Source: Torymus aiolomorphi (taxonomy: Eukaryota; Arthropoda; Insecta; Hymenoptera; Torymidae). Taken from it: a DNA stretch of 64,000 bases. The notes below the pieces were generated by a model, which was given only the letters and a program-made list of their open reading frames with translations, searched no databases and was not told the origin of the DNA. Position numbers and translations under genes: made by a program. Shown piece after piece: positions 21,120 through 33,554 of the stretch (its first letter is position 1; every line of letters begins with the position of its first letter). The stretch covers positions 69,438,529 to 69,502,528 of the forward strand of contig CM070873.1 of the NCBI GenBank assembly GCA_036365515.1, given 5' to 3'.

Positions 21120-23348
21120 GTTAAATCAAAAACGAGAAGTATTTTAACCGAAGAAGACTTATATCCAAATGTAGAGGAGGGACAAACAACTTTGGCGAAA
21201 TATCACAACAGTAAAAGATATAAAGTAAAGATCATCAAGAAGAGCCGTAAGTTTTCATTATATTTTTTTTGTTTTTATTACAGCTTTTGCATTGCTAATT
21301 TTAAGTAATAACACATCAAATTTCGTTACGTTTAATGCTTTTAAGAGGTCAATATATAATACGCACAATAAATTTAAATACAATAATAAATTAGAATCAT
21401 TCGGCTGTATTCTGTGTTATTTATCCTCGCTGGTTCACACTCCTCTTTCAATTCTAAAATATTCGTACATTTGCCGTGTTATTTACAATTTATTTCAATT
21501 TATTTACAATTTATATTCAATTATATACAATTTATATACAATTTATATACAATTTATTTACAATTTATATTCAAAATAAAAATTTATTAAATAATTTTCA
21601 GATGATATAAAATATTTAGAAAGTCTACATGTAAGTAGCGAAGGAGAGATTCTAGCAAAAAGTAAAAAGGTTATGAAAAATGCTGTGACAAAGAAATTGC
21701 AATTGAAAGGCAAGAAAAGAGCAAACAATAAAAAACAAACAGAATATTCGTACAAAGCGAATATGAAACTTTTTAATTCCCGTCCAGTTTTCGTATCATC
21801 AAATTCAGAAGACGAATCCCTAGATACGAAACAAGCATCCGGGGAAGACCAATCAGCCGAAGAGGAACATTCATCGGAAGAAGAGTCAAATCAAGTCGAC
21901 GAGAAAAGAAAGAGTATGCAAGAACAGCAAGCGGAGGGGCAAAGACAGAAAGAGCGCGAACAACGAGAGGACGAGGAAAGACAGAGAGAGCGCGGACAAC
22001 GAGAGGAAGGTGAGAGACAGAAGCACGAAGAACGAGAGCAGGACGAAAGATTGAGAAGAGAGCGGAAACAGCGCAGAAGGGACCGAGAGCTACGAGACAA
22101 TGAGGTAAGACCGAGAGAGCGAGAGCTACAACAGAAAGAGTTATGGGAACGAAAACAACGAGAAGAAGAAGAAAGAAGAGAGCTAGAGTTACAGGAGGAG
22201 CAGGAAAGACAGAGAGAGCGCGAACAACGAGAGGTGGAGGAAAGACGGAGACAGCGCGAACAACGAGAGGAAGGTAAAAGATTGAGAAGAGAGCTGGAGA
22301 GAAGGAGGCAAGACGGCGAGAGCGGGAGCTACAACAGGAAGAGCTAGGGGAACGAGAACAACGAGGAGAAGAAGAAAGAAGAGAAGTAGAGCTGCAAGAG
22401 GAGCATGCAAGACAGAGAGAGCGTGAACAACGAGAGGAGGAGGAGGAAAGGCAGAGACAGTGTGAACAACGAGAGGAGGGCGAAGTGCCCTATTTACGCC
22501 GTAGGGGGCAAAGTATTTACTTTGCGCCCGCTAAACAGGCAGCACAAGTGCAATTATGCACCCCGAAGTTCAAAAGTACATTTCGATACAGGTGCGGAAG
22601 GTGATTATTTTTCGCACGAGCGAAGCGAGTGAGAAAAGTCACATGAGCTAAAAATCTTCTTACGCACCAGTTTCGAACCGTATTTTATACCACAAGAGCT
22701 GAATAATCATATTGAAGTTATGATTTTGAGATTAGAATGGTATAAAATTGATTTTTGCCCGAGAGAGTGAGCCATTGCTCGAAGGAAACGACGGTGGTAA
22801 TCACATGAATCGAGAATAATTTTTCGTGCGTATATCATACACTATTTTTCAACTCTAGGAGCGCCAAATTTACTTTATGTGCAGAATATGTAATTTTGAT
22901 TCAATTTTATATATTTTACAGAATAACGACGAAGATCCTTTAGAAATCAGTCGTCGTCCCGGTAACGGTAGAGTACAGTTATGCACAGCGTACAATGTAT
23001 GGATCGACAAAGCTCACCTCATGTACTTGCAAAGATGGATTGATAGTCCAAGGGAGATGACCAGGCGGTTATTAAAAAAATTGGTTGGACCACAGAATTT
23101 AATTGATATGTGCGCAAGAGGAAAATCGCAGAATACTTTTCCGGTACCTCAAGAAATTGTGAATGCAGTTGAATGTACGTAACACCTGATTTTGATTTCC
23201 TTAAAATTTTATACACATTCTAATATTAATATCTTTCTATTTACTTACAGACTATATAAATTCAAGGTGTTCATCTAGATTGAAGCCTGCCGACTTCACA
23301 AATGTGATTAATATGATGTGCGCGTCTCTCCGAAACCCAAGGCGATAA
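21120..23348 (+). CDS. BEN-domain protein with R/E-rich coiled region, inside the CACTA-like element
   Basis: The likely exon chain is about 21120-21246 (donor GTAAGT), 21602-about 22485, 22922-23174 and 23251-23348, each consistent with GT-AG borders and a continuous phase. The first exon reads TEEDLYPNVEEGQTTLAKYH. The second gives KYLESLHVSSEGEIL, a Ser/Glu stretch, then about 200 residues of REREQREEEERQ-type repeats (a long charged coiled coil), with a 1-nt frameshift near 22318. The last two exons form a BEN domain: RVQLCTAYNVWIDKAHL, TRRLLKKLVGPQNLIDMC, GKSQNTFPVP and YINSRCSSRLKPADF. BEN domains mediate DNA and protein binding in chromatin factors. Its place between the CACTA ends suggests an accessory, perhaps end-binding, role. 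The true start and the junction from 22485 to 22922 are uncertain. Confidence 0.75.
22488..22660. repeat. Hairpin insert in the BEN-domain gene
   Basis: A stem GGGGGCAAAGTA / TACTTTGCGCCC is at 22506-22529, and further on CGCACGAGCGAAGCGAGTGAG at 22613-22633. It lies between the end of the coiled-coil exon and the BEN exons, so it may sit in an intron or may have disrupted the reading frame. The core matches the dispersed GAGCGAAGCGAG family. Confidence 0.45.
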
Positions 23349-23582
23349 ATTAATTAAATTATTAATTCGGTTTTTATTTTTTATATTGATAAATTTAAAA
23401 TTATCATATTTTATTTTATTGGATTAGTTTTATTTCAGTTGTGAATAATTAATATGTATTAAGTACTTTATGTTATAAATAAATAAATATTACTCTTCTA
23501 TTAATACTGTGTAATAATAATTGTATTCAATCAATTATAACAATTATTTCATAAATGTTTTAATAAAAACAAAATTTAATAC

Positions 23583-23983
23583 AGGAAACTGGCTATTTGT
23601 AAAAGAAACTTACGTTAATTAGTTAACGTATAAATTATTAAGTAAAATGAACATATCAATTTATCTAAGTCAACGTGTGGGATTCCGCGGAGAATATATA
23701 GAATTTTACATTTACAATCAAAATAATGAGTAATATAATGCATAAGAAATATTTTAAATATTTAAAATTTGCAATATATTGGCAATATACTTGAAAAGTA
23801 TTGCCAATGATAAAATTTGCAATATATTTGCAATATATCAGTGAAAGATTGGGTTATGTGCATTTGCAGAAGTGTTGCCACTATATTGCAAAATTATTGA
23901 TGCACTATATTGCTAATATAGTACTAATGCAAATATGCAATATAGTTGCCATATGTCGCCAATTGTTTCAATTTTTACGCGGG
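23583..23983 (-). repeat. Right inverted terminal and subterminal repeat of the CACTA-like element
   Basis: It is the complement of 16430-16859, ending CAATTTTTACGCGGG at 23983, with CT following. Confidence 0.85.
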
Positions 23984-24880
23984 CTGAATAAGTCTGAAAT
24001 TTAACTTTATAAATAGCTTTATTGTTATTCTAATTTGTCTCACAAAAAATACTTAGGCAGTGTGCTGCTTAATTGTCTTTCACGTAATACAATTAAATCG
24101 TATAATATGCATCGAACTTTTATCATGATAGATTATATTTACACTAGCAAGTTCAGGTGCGCTGCGCGCGCTCTTCCTTTCCCTCGATTGTACCCATTTA
24201 ATTAATACTGAAATATTATGAATTAAAATTTTTTTTTACTTCTTACATCCGAAAATTTATCCGATATTTTTTATTGTATCTTTGATTGAATTTATTTTAG
24301 TTTATTCCTACAATACAAAAATTTGGAGGTTTGAAATTTAACTGTAATTAGAACAGTATTCATAGTTCTTCATTGTTAACTACAGATTTTATTATACAAA
24401 ACCAAATTTTAAGTCATTAATACTATTTATGACTTATATTTTTAGTTTAAATATTTTATAATTCCAAACTTTGTGAGTTTTATTTGGGCCAATCAGCTAA
24501 GACCTAAAGTGAAAAGCTAACGTCACCATCGACCAATGACGTGCTCCTTTTAAACGGACTTGACCAATTGCAAAGGTTTTATTTCGGCTTCACATTTCCG
24601 TCATCATTCTTTTAAGAGAGGAGTACTCTTTTAAGGCGAAAACTTATTTTCGTTTCTTTGCAAAACAAACTGAAAAATAATAGTATTTCTTACAATTTTG
24701 CTATTTGTTTATAAACTTTATTACAAAACATTGTTTATAAACTTTATATCATCAAATACCTACTTCAAAAGATTTTTGTAAAATACTTACAAAACGCTTG
24801 GATTTCCCACAAAAGCAAATGTTTTCGTAAACCTCGACCATCGTTTTCACACTAAGTAAGAAACACCTTTATCTGCATTA
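23984..24880. other. AT-rich interval with a dispersed CCAAT-bearing repeat
   Basis: No gene. The segment 24483-24640 contains GGCCAATCAGC, ACCAATGACG and GCTTCACATTTCC, then CTTTTAAGAGAGGA. A related segment lies at 59508-59572 (AGCCAATCAC, GCTTCACTTTCC, TTTTTTAAGAGAGGA). The two are probably copies of an old repeat. Confidence 0.4.
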
Positions 24881-25300
24881 TTGAACGCTGGCTGAACGCG
24901 AAAAAAAGCGTAACAATGGAAGACCGATCGAGAGGAAACCGCCAGCCTCTGCGCGCGCGCACAGCAGCGTAAGCGGCATTAACGCTCGATCGATCGATTG
25001 TGCGCGGGGGAGGATTAACGCTTGCCGCGGTCTATACTTCGTTTTTAAATACATGTATATACATGTGTATACGAAGTCGAATAGCCGCCGCCGCCACGCG
25101 AGGCTGAGAGCCGTTCGAGCGCGAGATCGTCCCTTCGTGTTTTCCTTTCTCGTCGCGCGCGCGCGTATTTGCCGATGCTTTTCCGATTTTTACCGCGAAA
25201 TTAGTCACGAAAGGAGGTCGACCGAGGCTTTTTCTTGGCGGAGTATAGTTGTTGCGGGTTGTTTGGAAACTGCTCTAGTGTGAAGGCATCGCTTTGAAAA
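24880..25300. promoter_or_regulatory. CpG island (island 2)
   Basis: The sequence is CpG-dense, with GCGCGCGCGCAC near 24952 and CATTAACGCTCGATCG near 24977. The right side (25160-25280) is G-leaning. Short frames at 25053-25283 and 25294-25518 show no domain. Confidence 0.4.
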
Positions 25301-25839
25301 TGCAAAAGTCTAAGGAGCTTGCGTTTTTTCGGTCGATCGGCGCAATTATCATTATTCCGAGATCTTTCGCCGATCGCGAGGTGATGTTTGTGGGTACGGC
25401 GGCGACTCGTTTTGGGAATGTATTAAAAATGAGAAATACATACATTGTCCTGAGCGTATTTAAATATACAATGGCAAAGAGTATATTGGAAATTTTCCAC
25501 GTTATAAGAGTCTTATAGATTTTTTTGTAAAACTTTATATATAGTAAATACTTATTATTTCTGGAAATTACTCAGGTGCGCACATTCTACTCACATAACA
25601 TGAACACAGAAAAAATAAAATAAAACTATAGTAATGTATTGCTTCATATTTCAAAAACAACTCGCCGAACTATAGACGTTAATATCAAGTTTAGGTTCTA
25701 TGTGCAAACGGTCATGGTGATAAAAATTGCCATATAAAACTTAATGTTACGTCATCTATCTTTCATTCCATCTTTTTTAATATATTTTCCTTATCATATT
25801 TCCTTATTCGTTTATTTTATCTTTCGATAAAAAAGTGCA

Positions 25840-26490
25840 TACATCAATCTTATTCTAAACAATAACTCACCCTCCCCACGCAATCACGCTCGACTTTACT
25901 ATTAATAAATTCTTTTCACATTAAAAACTATTCCATAGCACATAAATCATATCCACGTTCATCTCCCTCGCCGTCACTACAAACACCATCTCGCTCCCTA
26001 CAGATATATCTACGCACACCCAGCTCTCTAAGCCCAGTACCGCGCGCCATCTTCGAGCCACTCTCGGGCAAAGCCCGAAATCCCGGCGATGATCGCTCGT
26101 CGGGAGAAAACTCCTCCTACGCAGGCACGCGAGCGTCGCAAAAGGGCGCGTCGTCGCGCGCGACTTTGTCATTTGCCAGAGGGGGACGCGCGCCCTCCCA
26201 TCGCGCGTCATCCCTACTACTGCTACACCGGGCTCGCTTATGCGGAAAATATACGGGATTCCCGATGATCTATGTGTATAGGAAGGGAGGGTGTGTAACG
26301 AGGCGGAAGTCGACGTCGAGTGAATTACCTTTGATTCTCGTATATAAGGTGCGGGAGAGATGGCGGGTGGGAAGGTGGATATTTTAGCGTGGCTGCAGTT
26401 GAAGTCGAGGAATATACCTATATAGGTGTGGAGTAAGTGAGGCAATGGAAGCGCGTTGCAGGTGTGAGTTTGTGATCTGTATGAGAGTAA
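25840..26490. promoter_or_regulatory. CpG island with C-to-G skew switch (island 3)
   Basis: The left side is strongly C-rich (CACCCTCCCCACG near 25868; 25960-26040), the centre CpG-dense near 26080-26200 and the right side G-rich (26280-26480). A TATA-like CGTATATAAGGTG lies at 26338. The 211-aa minus-strand frame across it has a biased, domain-free composition and I do not call it a gene. Confidence 0.5.
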
Positions 26491-27410
26491 ATGATAAGGG
26501 ATGGTTATTAGATGCACATATTGATTCGGTTCTTGGAATTTAGTTAGAATTTGCATTCATAACTTTTCCAGAAGTTAAGTATTTAACATCTCAAGTATAA
26601 GCTGGAGATATAATATCTTGACTCTCATGAGATGAAGTTCTAATTGAATTCGTAAAATACGTTTTCAAATACATGTGTATTACCACAAACTTACAGAAAA
26701 GGATAATCGTTATTGGTAATGACAAAAAGTTTTTTAATGGCGTGAAGTTTTTTTCTTATACTTAATGTTATTTAAAAGCAAAAATAAAAGTGAGAAGTAT
26801 TAGCTTTATAATAGTTTTACTAAGTGGTTGTACGTTACGCAGTATGTTAATCACGGAATATTATAACAAGTTAATTTTGCAAGGCTGCGCCGCGTCTCGA
26901 AGGTATACAGCTTTCAATGAGCGTGAATGTAATTCGCTGACCTCGTTTGTTAATTAGAGTTCGAAGAATTTCTTTATGATCTTTAGATTAAAAATTTCCT
27001 TTGAAATTGTTATTGTTACATTGTCCTCTCGCGCTTGCTGTTTTAATTGGAAATGTTTTTCGTTCACCTTTTCGATAGAGTTTAATTCTGGACATATAGT
27101 AAATAATTAATTTAACTTTTATCTCGTTCTTTATTATGGTAATGCGTATACGTTAAATTGTAATTTGTTCATTACTGTGTAAATATGTTTCAAGCGAAGT
27201 AACTGATAATGTAATTGAAAAGTTATTCATATTTTGCTCTCAGCATATAATATTATTTATTAGTATAATCACATCCTATTTAATCACACACATTACACGA
27301 ATTCTTATAAATTAAAAAGATAAAATCCTTAAATTATTGTCCGAATTATTTCAATTCAAATGTTTACAAATAAAGTAGAAAACTCATTTAAAATATTTAC
27401 TGAAATTTAT
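26490..27410. other. AT-rich interval without recognisable feature
   Basis: No coding frame, repeat edge or element end is supported. Confidence 0.4.
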
Positions 27411-28200
27411 TATTCTCCACGCGGACTCCAAATCTGAAATTATCGTTAATTTTTCGAAAACCGCACACCCACACAACAAAAGCCTTCGTACATGTTTATC
27501 CTACACTTCTCTACAAAGAAAAGGTAATCCGACTCCGACCTCTCGCTCTCCACCTATACTCCAAAACGCGAAACGCCTAATATACATCTGAAAACTCCGG
27601 AAAATTACACCAGAGGGTTTCGCACACGCGTCGTCCTGTGCACACACATCCCCCATATCGAAAAAACATAACATGCGAGTGTGTGTGTGTATAATGTACA
27701 CACGAAATATCTCCGTAGAATGGCCCTCGCTCCGCACGGTAATTTCTCGTGTTACACGTGACGTCGCGACTTGTGGGCCGATGAGTCCACGCGGGAGCGA
27801 GATTGAACGCTACGTGTGTGTGCGTGTCGGCCTAAAACAATATTGGCGCGTAGGTGTATATACATGGGAAAAGAATGAGGCGTCGGGGGCGGAGAGGAGG
27901 GAAACTCGAGGCTTCGAATTATTTATGTTGAACCACGAGACAAAGAGGGAAACAGAGGCGCAAGCTGCACGGATGAGAGAATAGACGCAGGGAGATTTGA
28001 TTTGCTATTACCGGCTGGGAGAGAAATCTCGAGAATTGCTGTGAACGGAGTAAAGGGGGTACATGTTTGCAAGCGAATGAAAGTGTTGTAGGCTTTGTTT
28101 TTGGAAACATTGGGTTACAAATTGTGTTTGGTGTGAGATCGGACAAGAATCCGGGATAGGCTGTTTGCTGATGGCTTTGGTTTTGAGCTTGTAGGTGGAA
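27410..28200. promoter_or_regulatory. CpG island with C-to-G skew switch (island 4)
   Basis: C-rich 27420-27660, CpG-dense centre 27720-27840, G-rich 27860-28190. A short (GT)n lies at about 27680. The 103-aa frame at 27673-27984 lacks any recognised motif. Confidence 0.5.
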
Positions 28201-28619
28201 TTTTCCGACATGATTGTTGGTATGTCAATCTATAATGGCAATGTTTCATGAATGCGTTAAGTTTACTTTAACAAAAGTTAATAATGTAATATTATTAAGT
28301 TATCAACTCCCAAAGACATTCACCTTTTACGGAATAAAGTCTCATGCTTCTTTAGTTTTTCTTTTTCTTAATAAAAGCCCAAGTTAACTATATAGAGTTG
28401 AACCGAGAACATCTTGGTTTCAACATAAAAACCTTTAAGAACTGATTTCTAGAAATGTAAACCTTTTGTAGTTCATTATAAAAATCACATATATATAAAA
28501 AAATTTTAACCCTGAATACATTACAAAATAATAAACCTTAGATTCCATAACCAAAATCATTATTTTTATAATTTACATCGTCGATAAAACTTCGACATTT
28601 CTTCCAACCCAGCAAAAGT

Positions 28620-28741
28620 AAATAGGTGAACCAGTGTCAACGAAGAGAAAGAGAGAGAGATATAGAGCACGCGTGCACGCACACGAGAAAGGGCGCGTAC
28701 ATCGTACATGCAATAACCCGCGCGCGCGCACACACACGCAA

Positions 28742-28814
<73 letters not shown>

Positions 28815-29120
28815 AGCTCGGAGAAAGCCGAGGGGAGAGAAAAGAGAGGAAGCTCAGAGACGTCAAAGTGGACGAGAGCTAAAGTACCCGAAACCCACGG
28901 TAATATTGTTGACCCAGTTAATAGCCTCATGTTTGATTTGACTACTGTTGTTCCGCTGTGCGCGAGCGCAAAGCCCAGCGCACACGCGGTGGTTAATAGC
29001 GTAACACGAGATTGTGGCCGGCTTTAGACGCGTCCTATAGCCGACCGCGCGACCGAGCTACTATACATCGTGTTCTCTATATCTTGCTTCCTTAATTAAT
29101 GAATAAATATGCTGCCGCGC
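28620..29120. promoter_or_regulatory. CpG-rich region with (GA)n tract
   Basis: The tract 28741-28809 is nearly pure GA. CGCGCGCGCACACACACG lies just before it, and CpG-rich sequence (28960-29060) after it. Frames across this tract are low-complexity artefacts. Composition matches the neighbouring islands, but the C-rich left flank is weak. Confidence 0.45.
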
Positions 29121-29659
29121 GTGCGTGTGTCGTTGAGGTATGGGGGAATCAGGTGTGGTGTGATATAATGACGCTGACGTAAATGTGATGTATAAGAAGT
29201 ATACATGCTGATATTAGTTCTTGAATAATTTTTTTTCTTCTGTTAATGTGTACGGTATTAAAGTCGAGTCTTTAACATCCGAATTAAGATTGGACTGATC
29301 ATATTTTGAGAAAAGGGACCATTAAAACGTCTCACGAGTATACTGAGCTTCATTTTTAGGTATGTAAAATAGCTTCGAAAAGACTTATCAAAATTCGATT
29401 TCGAAAAGTTAAGTAGTCTCCTTATTATTTTGAGAAAAAAAGTCATTTTTTGTCAAAATCAATTGTCTTCTGATTCACAGTGATATTCAGGTTTTTGAAA
29501 TTTTCGTTTCCTTTATTTTAATACTTTAAAGATAATGTATATTATAATTGTATGGATTATGAATGAATTTAATGCGGAATAGTTACCTATATACGTCATG
29601 AAAAAAAGAATTCCATTAGCTGATATTAGATATTTCTCTTTCTGTAAATCAGTTATTTA
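29121..29659. other. AT-rich interval without recognisable feature
   Basis: Nothing beyond short chance frames is seen. Confidence 0.35.
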
Positions 29660-29910
29660 CACGAAGAAAAATAATACAGTAAAAATTACCATATCTGTAA
29701 GTGTGGGACAGACTCGAAATACCAACAAAATTGCCATAATTTATGGTAAAAATTGCGATTAATTTAGGTATGGCAATTTTTCCTAAATCATAAAAATTAC
29801 TCTAAATTTATGGCAATTTTTACCAAAATTATCGCAATTTTTTTTAATTTGAGTTTGTCCCACTTTTACAATCAGGCATGGAAATGTTTACCACAACACT
29901 TTTCTCCGTG
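29660..29910. mobile_element. MITE, diverged copy of the CACGGAGAAAAAT family
   Basis: Starts CACGAAGAAAAATAATAC and ends TTTCTCCGTG. Inner arms contain ATTGCCATAATTTATGG and complements, with GTGGGACAGACT near 29704 pairing with GTTTGTCCCAC near 29854. A better-preserved copy is at 43749-44002. Confidence 0.7.
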
Positions 29911-30119
29911 ATACCTTATATTGTTATATTTAGTTAAAAATCAACTAACAACGCTATTCATAAAATAAAGCGCTATAATAAAGTTGATGCATACAAAGTC
30001 CGTTTTTTTTATTTATAAAATTTTGTAAAAAATTTTGTAGAATCGTATGGAATTAGAGTCACAGCAATAACTTTTAAATATAAGCATAGTATACATATTA
30101 TATAAGTTTCGAATCAGAG

Positions 30120-30830
30120 TAACTTAAAACTTTGCAACACACTCGGCATTTCCAAACCCCACAAACTTTCCCAATAAAACGTACTATCTACCCTCATCAA
30201 CAACCATTGCACCCCTCAACCGTAGACACTAATAAAAAAAAAAACAAAACGTCTACCGCCTTGAGCCTTTTACCACCACGGCCTCGCATTATAATTTACC
30301 CATTACGAGCTGCTCACTGCCACCAACACATCGGCACCGGCGCGTACAAACTGCAAATAAAGCCCCGGCTCGTTGAATCCAGAAAGACGACGACAACGAC
30401 GACCACGCGTCCAACTGCGCGCAGTAATTTGCACTTTTTACAGCGGCACGAGTCAAACAACGCGTCGTAGTCGTCGTCTCTGCGCTCTGGAGCTTTTCAT
30501 TAAAACCCGTAGTGCGCTCGCGCAACGCAATTATAATACGCCAAGCGACAAGAGAGAGAGAGAGAGAGAGACATATACCTGGGTTAATTAATTATTTTAG
30601 CGACAAATGCCAGCCACCTCCGACGTGGCATACTGCGCGCTCGCGCGCTTTGCCCGCACAACGCATCCAAAGCGAGATCGCAGCAGTAGGGAATGAGGAA
30701 GGAGTGGAAAGCGAATGGGTTCGCAATGCATGACTGCGCGTCTGGAAATGCGGCGTGGAATAGGCAAAGTGAGAGGAGTAAGCTCGATGATTACCAGGAG
30801 GATAGGCTGGTGGTTGTAGGAGGATTGTTA
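30120..30830. promoter_or_regulatory. CpG island with C-to-G skew switch (island 5)
   Basis: C-rich 30130-30300, CpG-dense 30330-30680, G-rich 30690-30830. Contains CATTAAAACCCGTAG near 30498 and a (GA)9 tract at 30552-30570. No exon is recognised in the frames crossing it. Confidence 0.5.
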
Positions 30831-31828
30831 ATTTGTTTTTATCGAAGAAATGGGATATATTGCACGCAGTAAAATGATTAGTCGAACATTATGATAATTG
30901 TTAAGGATTTTCTTCTTATAGCAGGATTTAGGTTTATAATAGATTCCCTTCTTAAAAAAGTGATGAGCGGCCATGTTGAGGCATCTAAAGGCTTGATTTT
31001 GATTGGCCGATAAGAAGGCGCGAGAAATTTACTGTTTGGAATTTAATGTTTGAATTTTTTAAATGGAATTTTTACATTTAGAGTAATATAAAAATGATTA
31101 AGTTCTGACTTTGAAAAAATACTTTAATAAGTTAAAAGTAAAACATATTGAAGATAGCATACAGAACCTCAAAAACAGAAAAGTAGGCGCGAAGCGCGTT
31201 TGAATATCGCTTGTTATTAAAATTAATGATTAATTAGAAAATACTCAGTGTTCAGAAAGTCTTTCGGCCTATATAATATCACAGCAAGCTGCCTTTCGCA
31301 AATACTCGCCAACACCACACAGCGGTGCGGGCGGTCCAAGAAGGTCTGATGCCGCTCGCGTAGGGGTAATTAGGGTAACTCTACATCCTTGCGGCTGCGC
31401 GTGCGATTAGTACTATAGTATTTTAATTTGTAATACAGGTAATTCAAGCAATACTTTATTCTGGCTGACTGGATTTCATGAACCGGTAAAAGCCACTAAA
31501 AATACAGAAGCTGATGTGGACTTTGTAATTCAGATTTGAGATACTAATTCGTCCATTGTATTTCTTTCACTGCACTGCATTATCTTTCTTGTGGTGGTAG
31601 TATTGATTTCCAGAAAGAATAACAACTCACAAGGAAGAAAGGGCAGGATAGAACGCGCGTTGTTTGTTAGATAAAAAAACAGTGTGGATAATCAAGTACT
31701 AAGCCGTTGCACTACAAAGCTTTTTGAATTCATTTTTGACAATGGATGTATTAGCCGTGCAATTAGTTTTTAATCATTTGAAAATATGCTTGTTAGTAGC
31801 ATAAGTTACAACTATTTTAAAATGGATA
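30831..31828. other. Interval upstream of a Harbinger remnant
   Basis: AT-rich, with a GC-richer block at 31260-31420. It may include the 5' part of the PIF/Harbinger element that follows, but no inverted end could be identified. Confidence 0.35.
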
Positions 31829-32962
31829 ATGACAAGAAAAATAAGACGTTTGTGGGTGAAACCACACATTTCCGGACAAAAGCGATTGCTTTATGGTGCA
31901 CATACAACAATATTCTCTTTCTTTAAATTACACGATCACGAAGAATTTTATAAATTTACTAGAATGTATGTACCTCAATTTGTATATCTACATGAAATGG
32001 TAAAACATCGATTAACGAAGAATAGCTTTCGAGAACATCTGTCATCAGAACTAAAATTAACAGCGGTGTTAAAGTAAATTCAATAGCTAATCTATCAAAT
32101 ATAGTAATGAATATCAATACCATTATAATAATTTTTTACAGCTATCTGGTGCACGGAGGAAGTATTTCAGAAAAGTCATATTTTTTTAGTATAGGTTATT
32201 CAACAACATACAAAATAATTCCTGAAGTTTGTGCTACCTTGTATCAGTCACTTGCTTAAGAATTTATTAAATTTCCAATAAGAGATGAAGAATGGCTTCA
32301 AATAGCTAATGAATTCAATACTATCTGGAATTTTCCTCATCGCATAGGTGCCTTAGATGGAAAACACTTTAGAATGAAAGCTCCATTCAATTCGGGATCA
32401 TCTTTTTTTAGTTATAAGAAAATGTACAGCATTGTATTAATAGCTGTATGCGATGCATTTCAGAGATTTATATGGGTAAATATAGGTGATTATTGTAAGA
32501 TATTTTTATTAATGAAAATTTTACATTATGGATTTAAAATATATATTCGTTAATTAATATTAAAAGAATATGTATCCCTCACTTCAGGTTCATTAAATAA
32601 TGCTGGTACGTTTAGAGAAAGTGATTTGGGAAATTACTATAAAATGAAAGTTTGCAATTTTCTGCACCAACGAGACTACCGAAAGTGATATATCGCCATA
32701 TTTTTTGCTAGGGGATAATGGTTTTGATGCTAAACCTTTTCTGATAGTGCCATTTACGAGGAATGAAAATTTAATGTTATCGAGAAAAATATAACTATAA
32801 TCTATAACTATATATAACTATACATATAACTATCGCCATTCTAGAGCTCGAAGAATAATAGAGTGCTCTTTCGGTTTGTTAACTCAGAAGTGGAGAGTAT
32901 TTCTAGGCAGCCTTGGATTTAGTTTAAAAAATACTGAAGATATTATAATGGCATTATTTTCA
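31829..32962 (+). pseudogene. PIF/Harbinger transposase (HARBI1-like), copy 1
   Basis: Exon 1 (31829-32073) reads IRRLWVKPHI and FREHLSSELKLTAVL, a typical HARBI1 N-terminus. Intron 32074-32141 has GT-AG borders. Exon 2 (to 32494) gives YLVHGGSISEKSYF and IGALDGKHFRMKAPF, with the first catalytic Asp. After a second intron, exon 3 from 32588 gives SLNNAGTF, then in a shifted frame LLGDNGFDAKPF (second Asp), and finally RARRIIECSFGLL (Glu). All three DDE residues are still recognisable, but there is a TAA at 32258-32260 and frameshifts near 32640-32850. It would have been the catalytic subunit of a Harbinger element, and is dead as it stands. Confidence 0.85.
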
Positions 32963-33110
32963 TGGAGAATTATTATTTTCACGGAATTGCGTTTTATTCC
33001 GTAAAAATCATAAATAAAAATGCCGACGTTTCGAGGTCACTTGCTGATCCCCTCTTCAAAGGCACTGTTGAAATAAAATAACAAAAATCTTTAGAACAAA
33101 AAAAGACGAT
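32963..33110 (-). repeat. Possible Penelope-like element end fragment
   Basis: On the minus strand the segment reads TTTGAAGAGGGGATCAGC, then CTCGAAACGTCGGCATTTTT. This arrangement resembles the terminal part of Penelope-like retroelements, which carries a hammerhead-type motif; the match here is partial (GATCAGC where a core CUGAUGA is expected). It abuts the 3' end of the Harbinger remnant. Tentative. Confidence 0.3.
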
Positions 33111-33554
33111 TAAAGCTATAACGATCTAAGCGATTTGATTTCTCACCAAATATTTCTTTCAACTGATGTATGTTACGAGGAAGTTAGTTCTTTATCGACT
33201 GTATTAGGGACGGCACTAGAATACCAGAGGAGAAAATGTGTGAGAACAGATAACAAAATAGTAGTCTGAAGGTGGAAATAATTGCTATCGAAAACTTACG
33301 TAGAGGGTGGGCTACGGGGAAGATGCAATATCCGCGTCCAGTTCTCGCGCCGCGCCTCTAACAAATTAGAAGTTAGAAATGTTGTTTATAAGGTTGATCG
33401 TTTCAACTGTGAGGCTACATATATGTAGGTACTACTACACGAAAATACGGTTTACGAAAAAATGAACACCGCAGATCGGTTATTTTCACTCTATACATGA
33501 TGAAATTCTCAACAATAAAATTGTCCCTAAGTAATAAAAATATGTCTTATTTAT
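33110..33554. other. Unassigned interval
   Basis: Contains a short GC-rich patch (33300-33360) and no supported gene. Confidence 0.3.

Larger units (their letters stand above)
16430..23983. mobile_element. CACTA (EnSpm)-like DNA transposon with BEN-domain gene
   Basis: The inverted ends start CCCGCGTAAAAATTG at 16430 and end with the complement at 23983. They extend about 400-430 bp (16430-16859 and 23583-23983) and are flanked by CT on both sides, a possible 2-bp duplication as known for EnSpm. The ends contain many copies of short words such as ATATTGCAA and TTGCCA, like the subterminal transposase-binding repeats of CACTA elements. Inside are a TNP2-type transposase gene (minus strand) and a BEN-domain gene (plus strand), arranged divergently around a GC-rich centre. 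Confidence 0.85.

Noticed and set aside
21673..22347. Stand-alone trichohyalin-like gene
   Set aside because: The R/E-rich frame joins in phase to an upstream exon and precedes the BEN exons, so it is treated as one gene.
22922..23348. Endogenous virus origin of the BEN gene
   Set aside because: BEN domains occur in some insect-associated viruses, but the flanking inverted ends and TNP2 gene point to a transposon, and no other viral gene is present.
25921..26556. 211-residue minus-strand frame
   Set aside because: It spans a CpG island with biased composition, has no recognised domain, and overlaps frames on the other strand.
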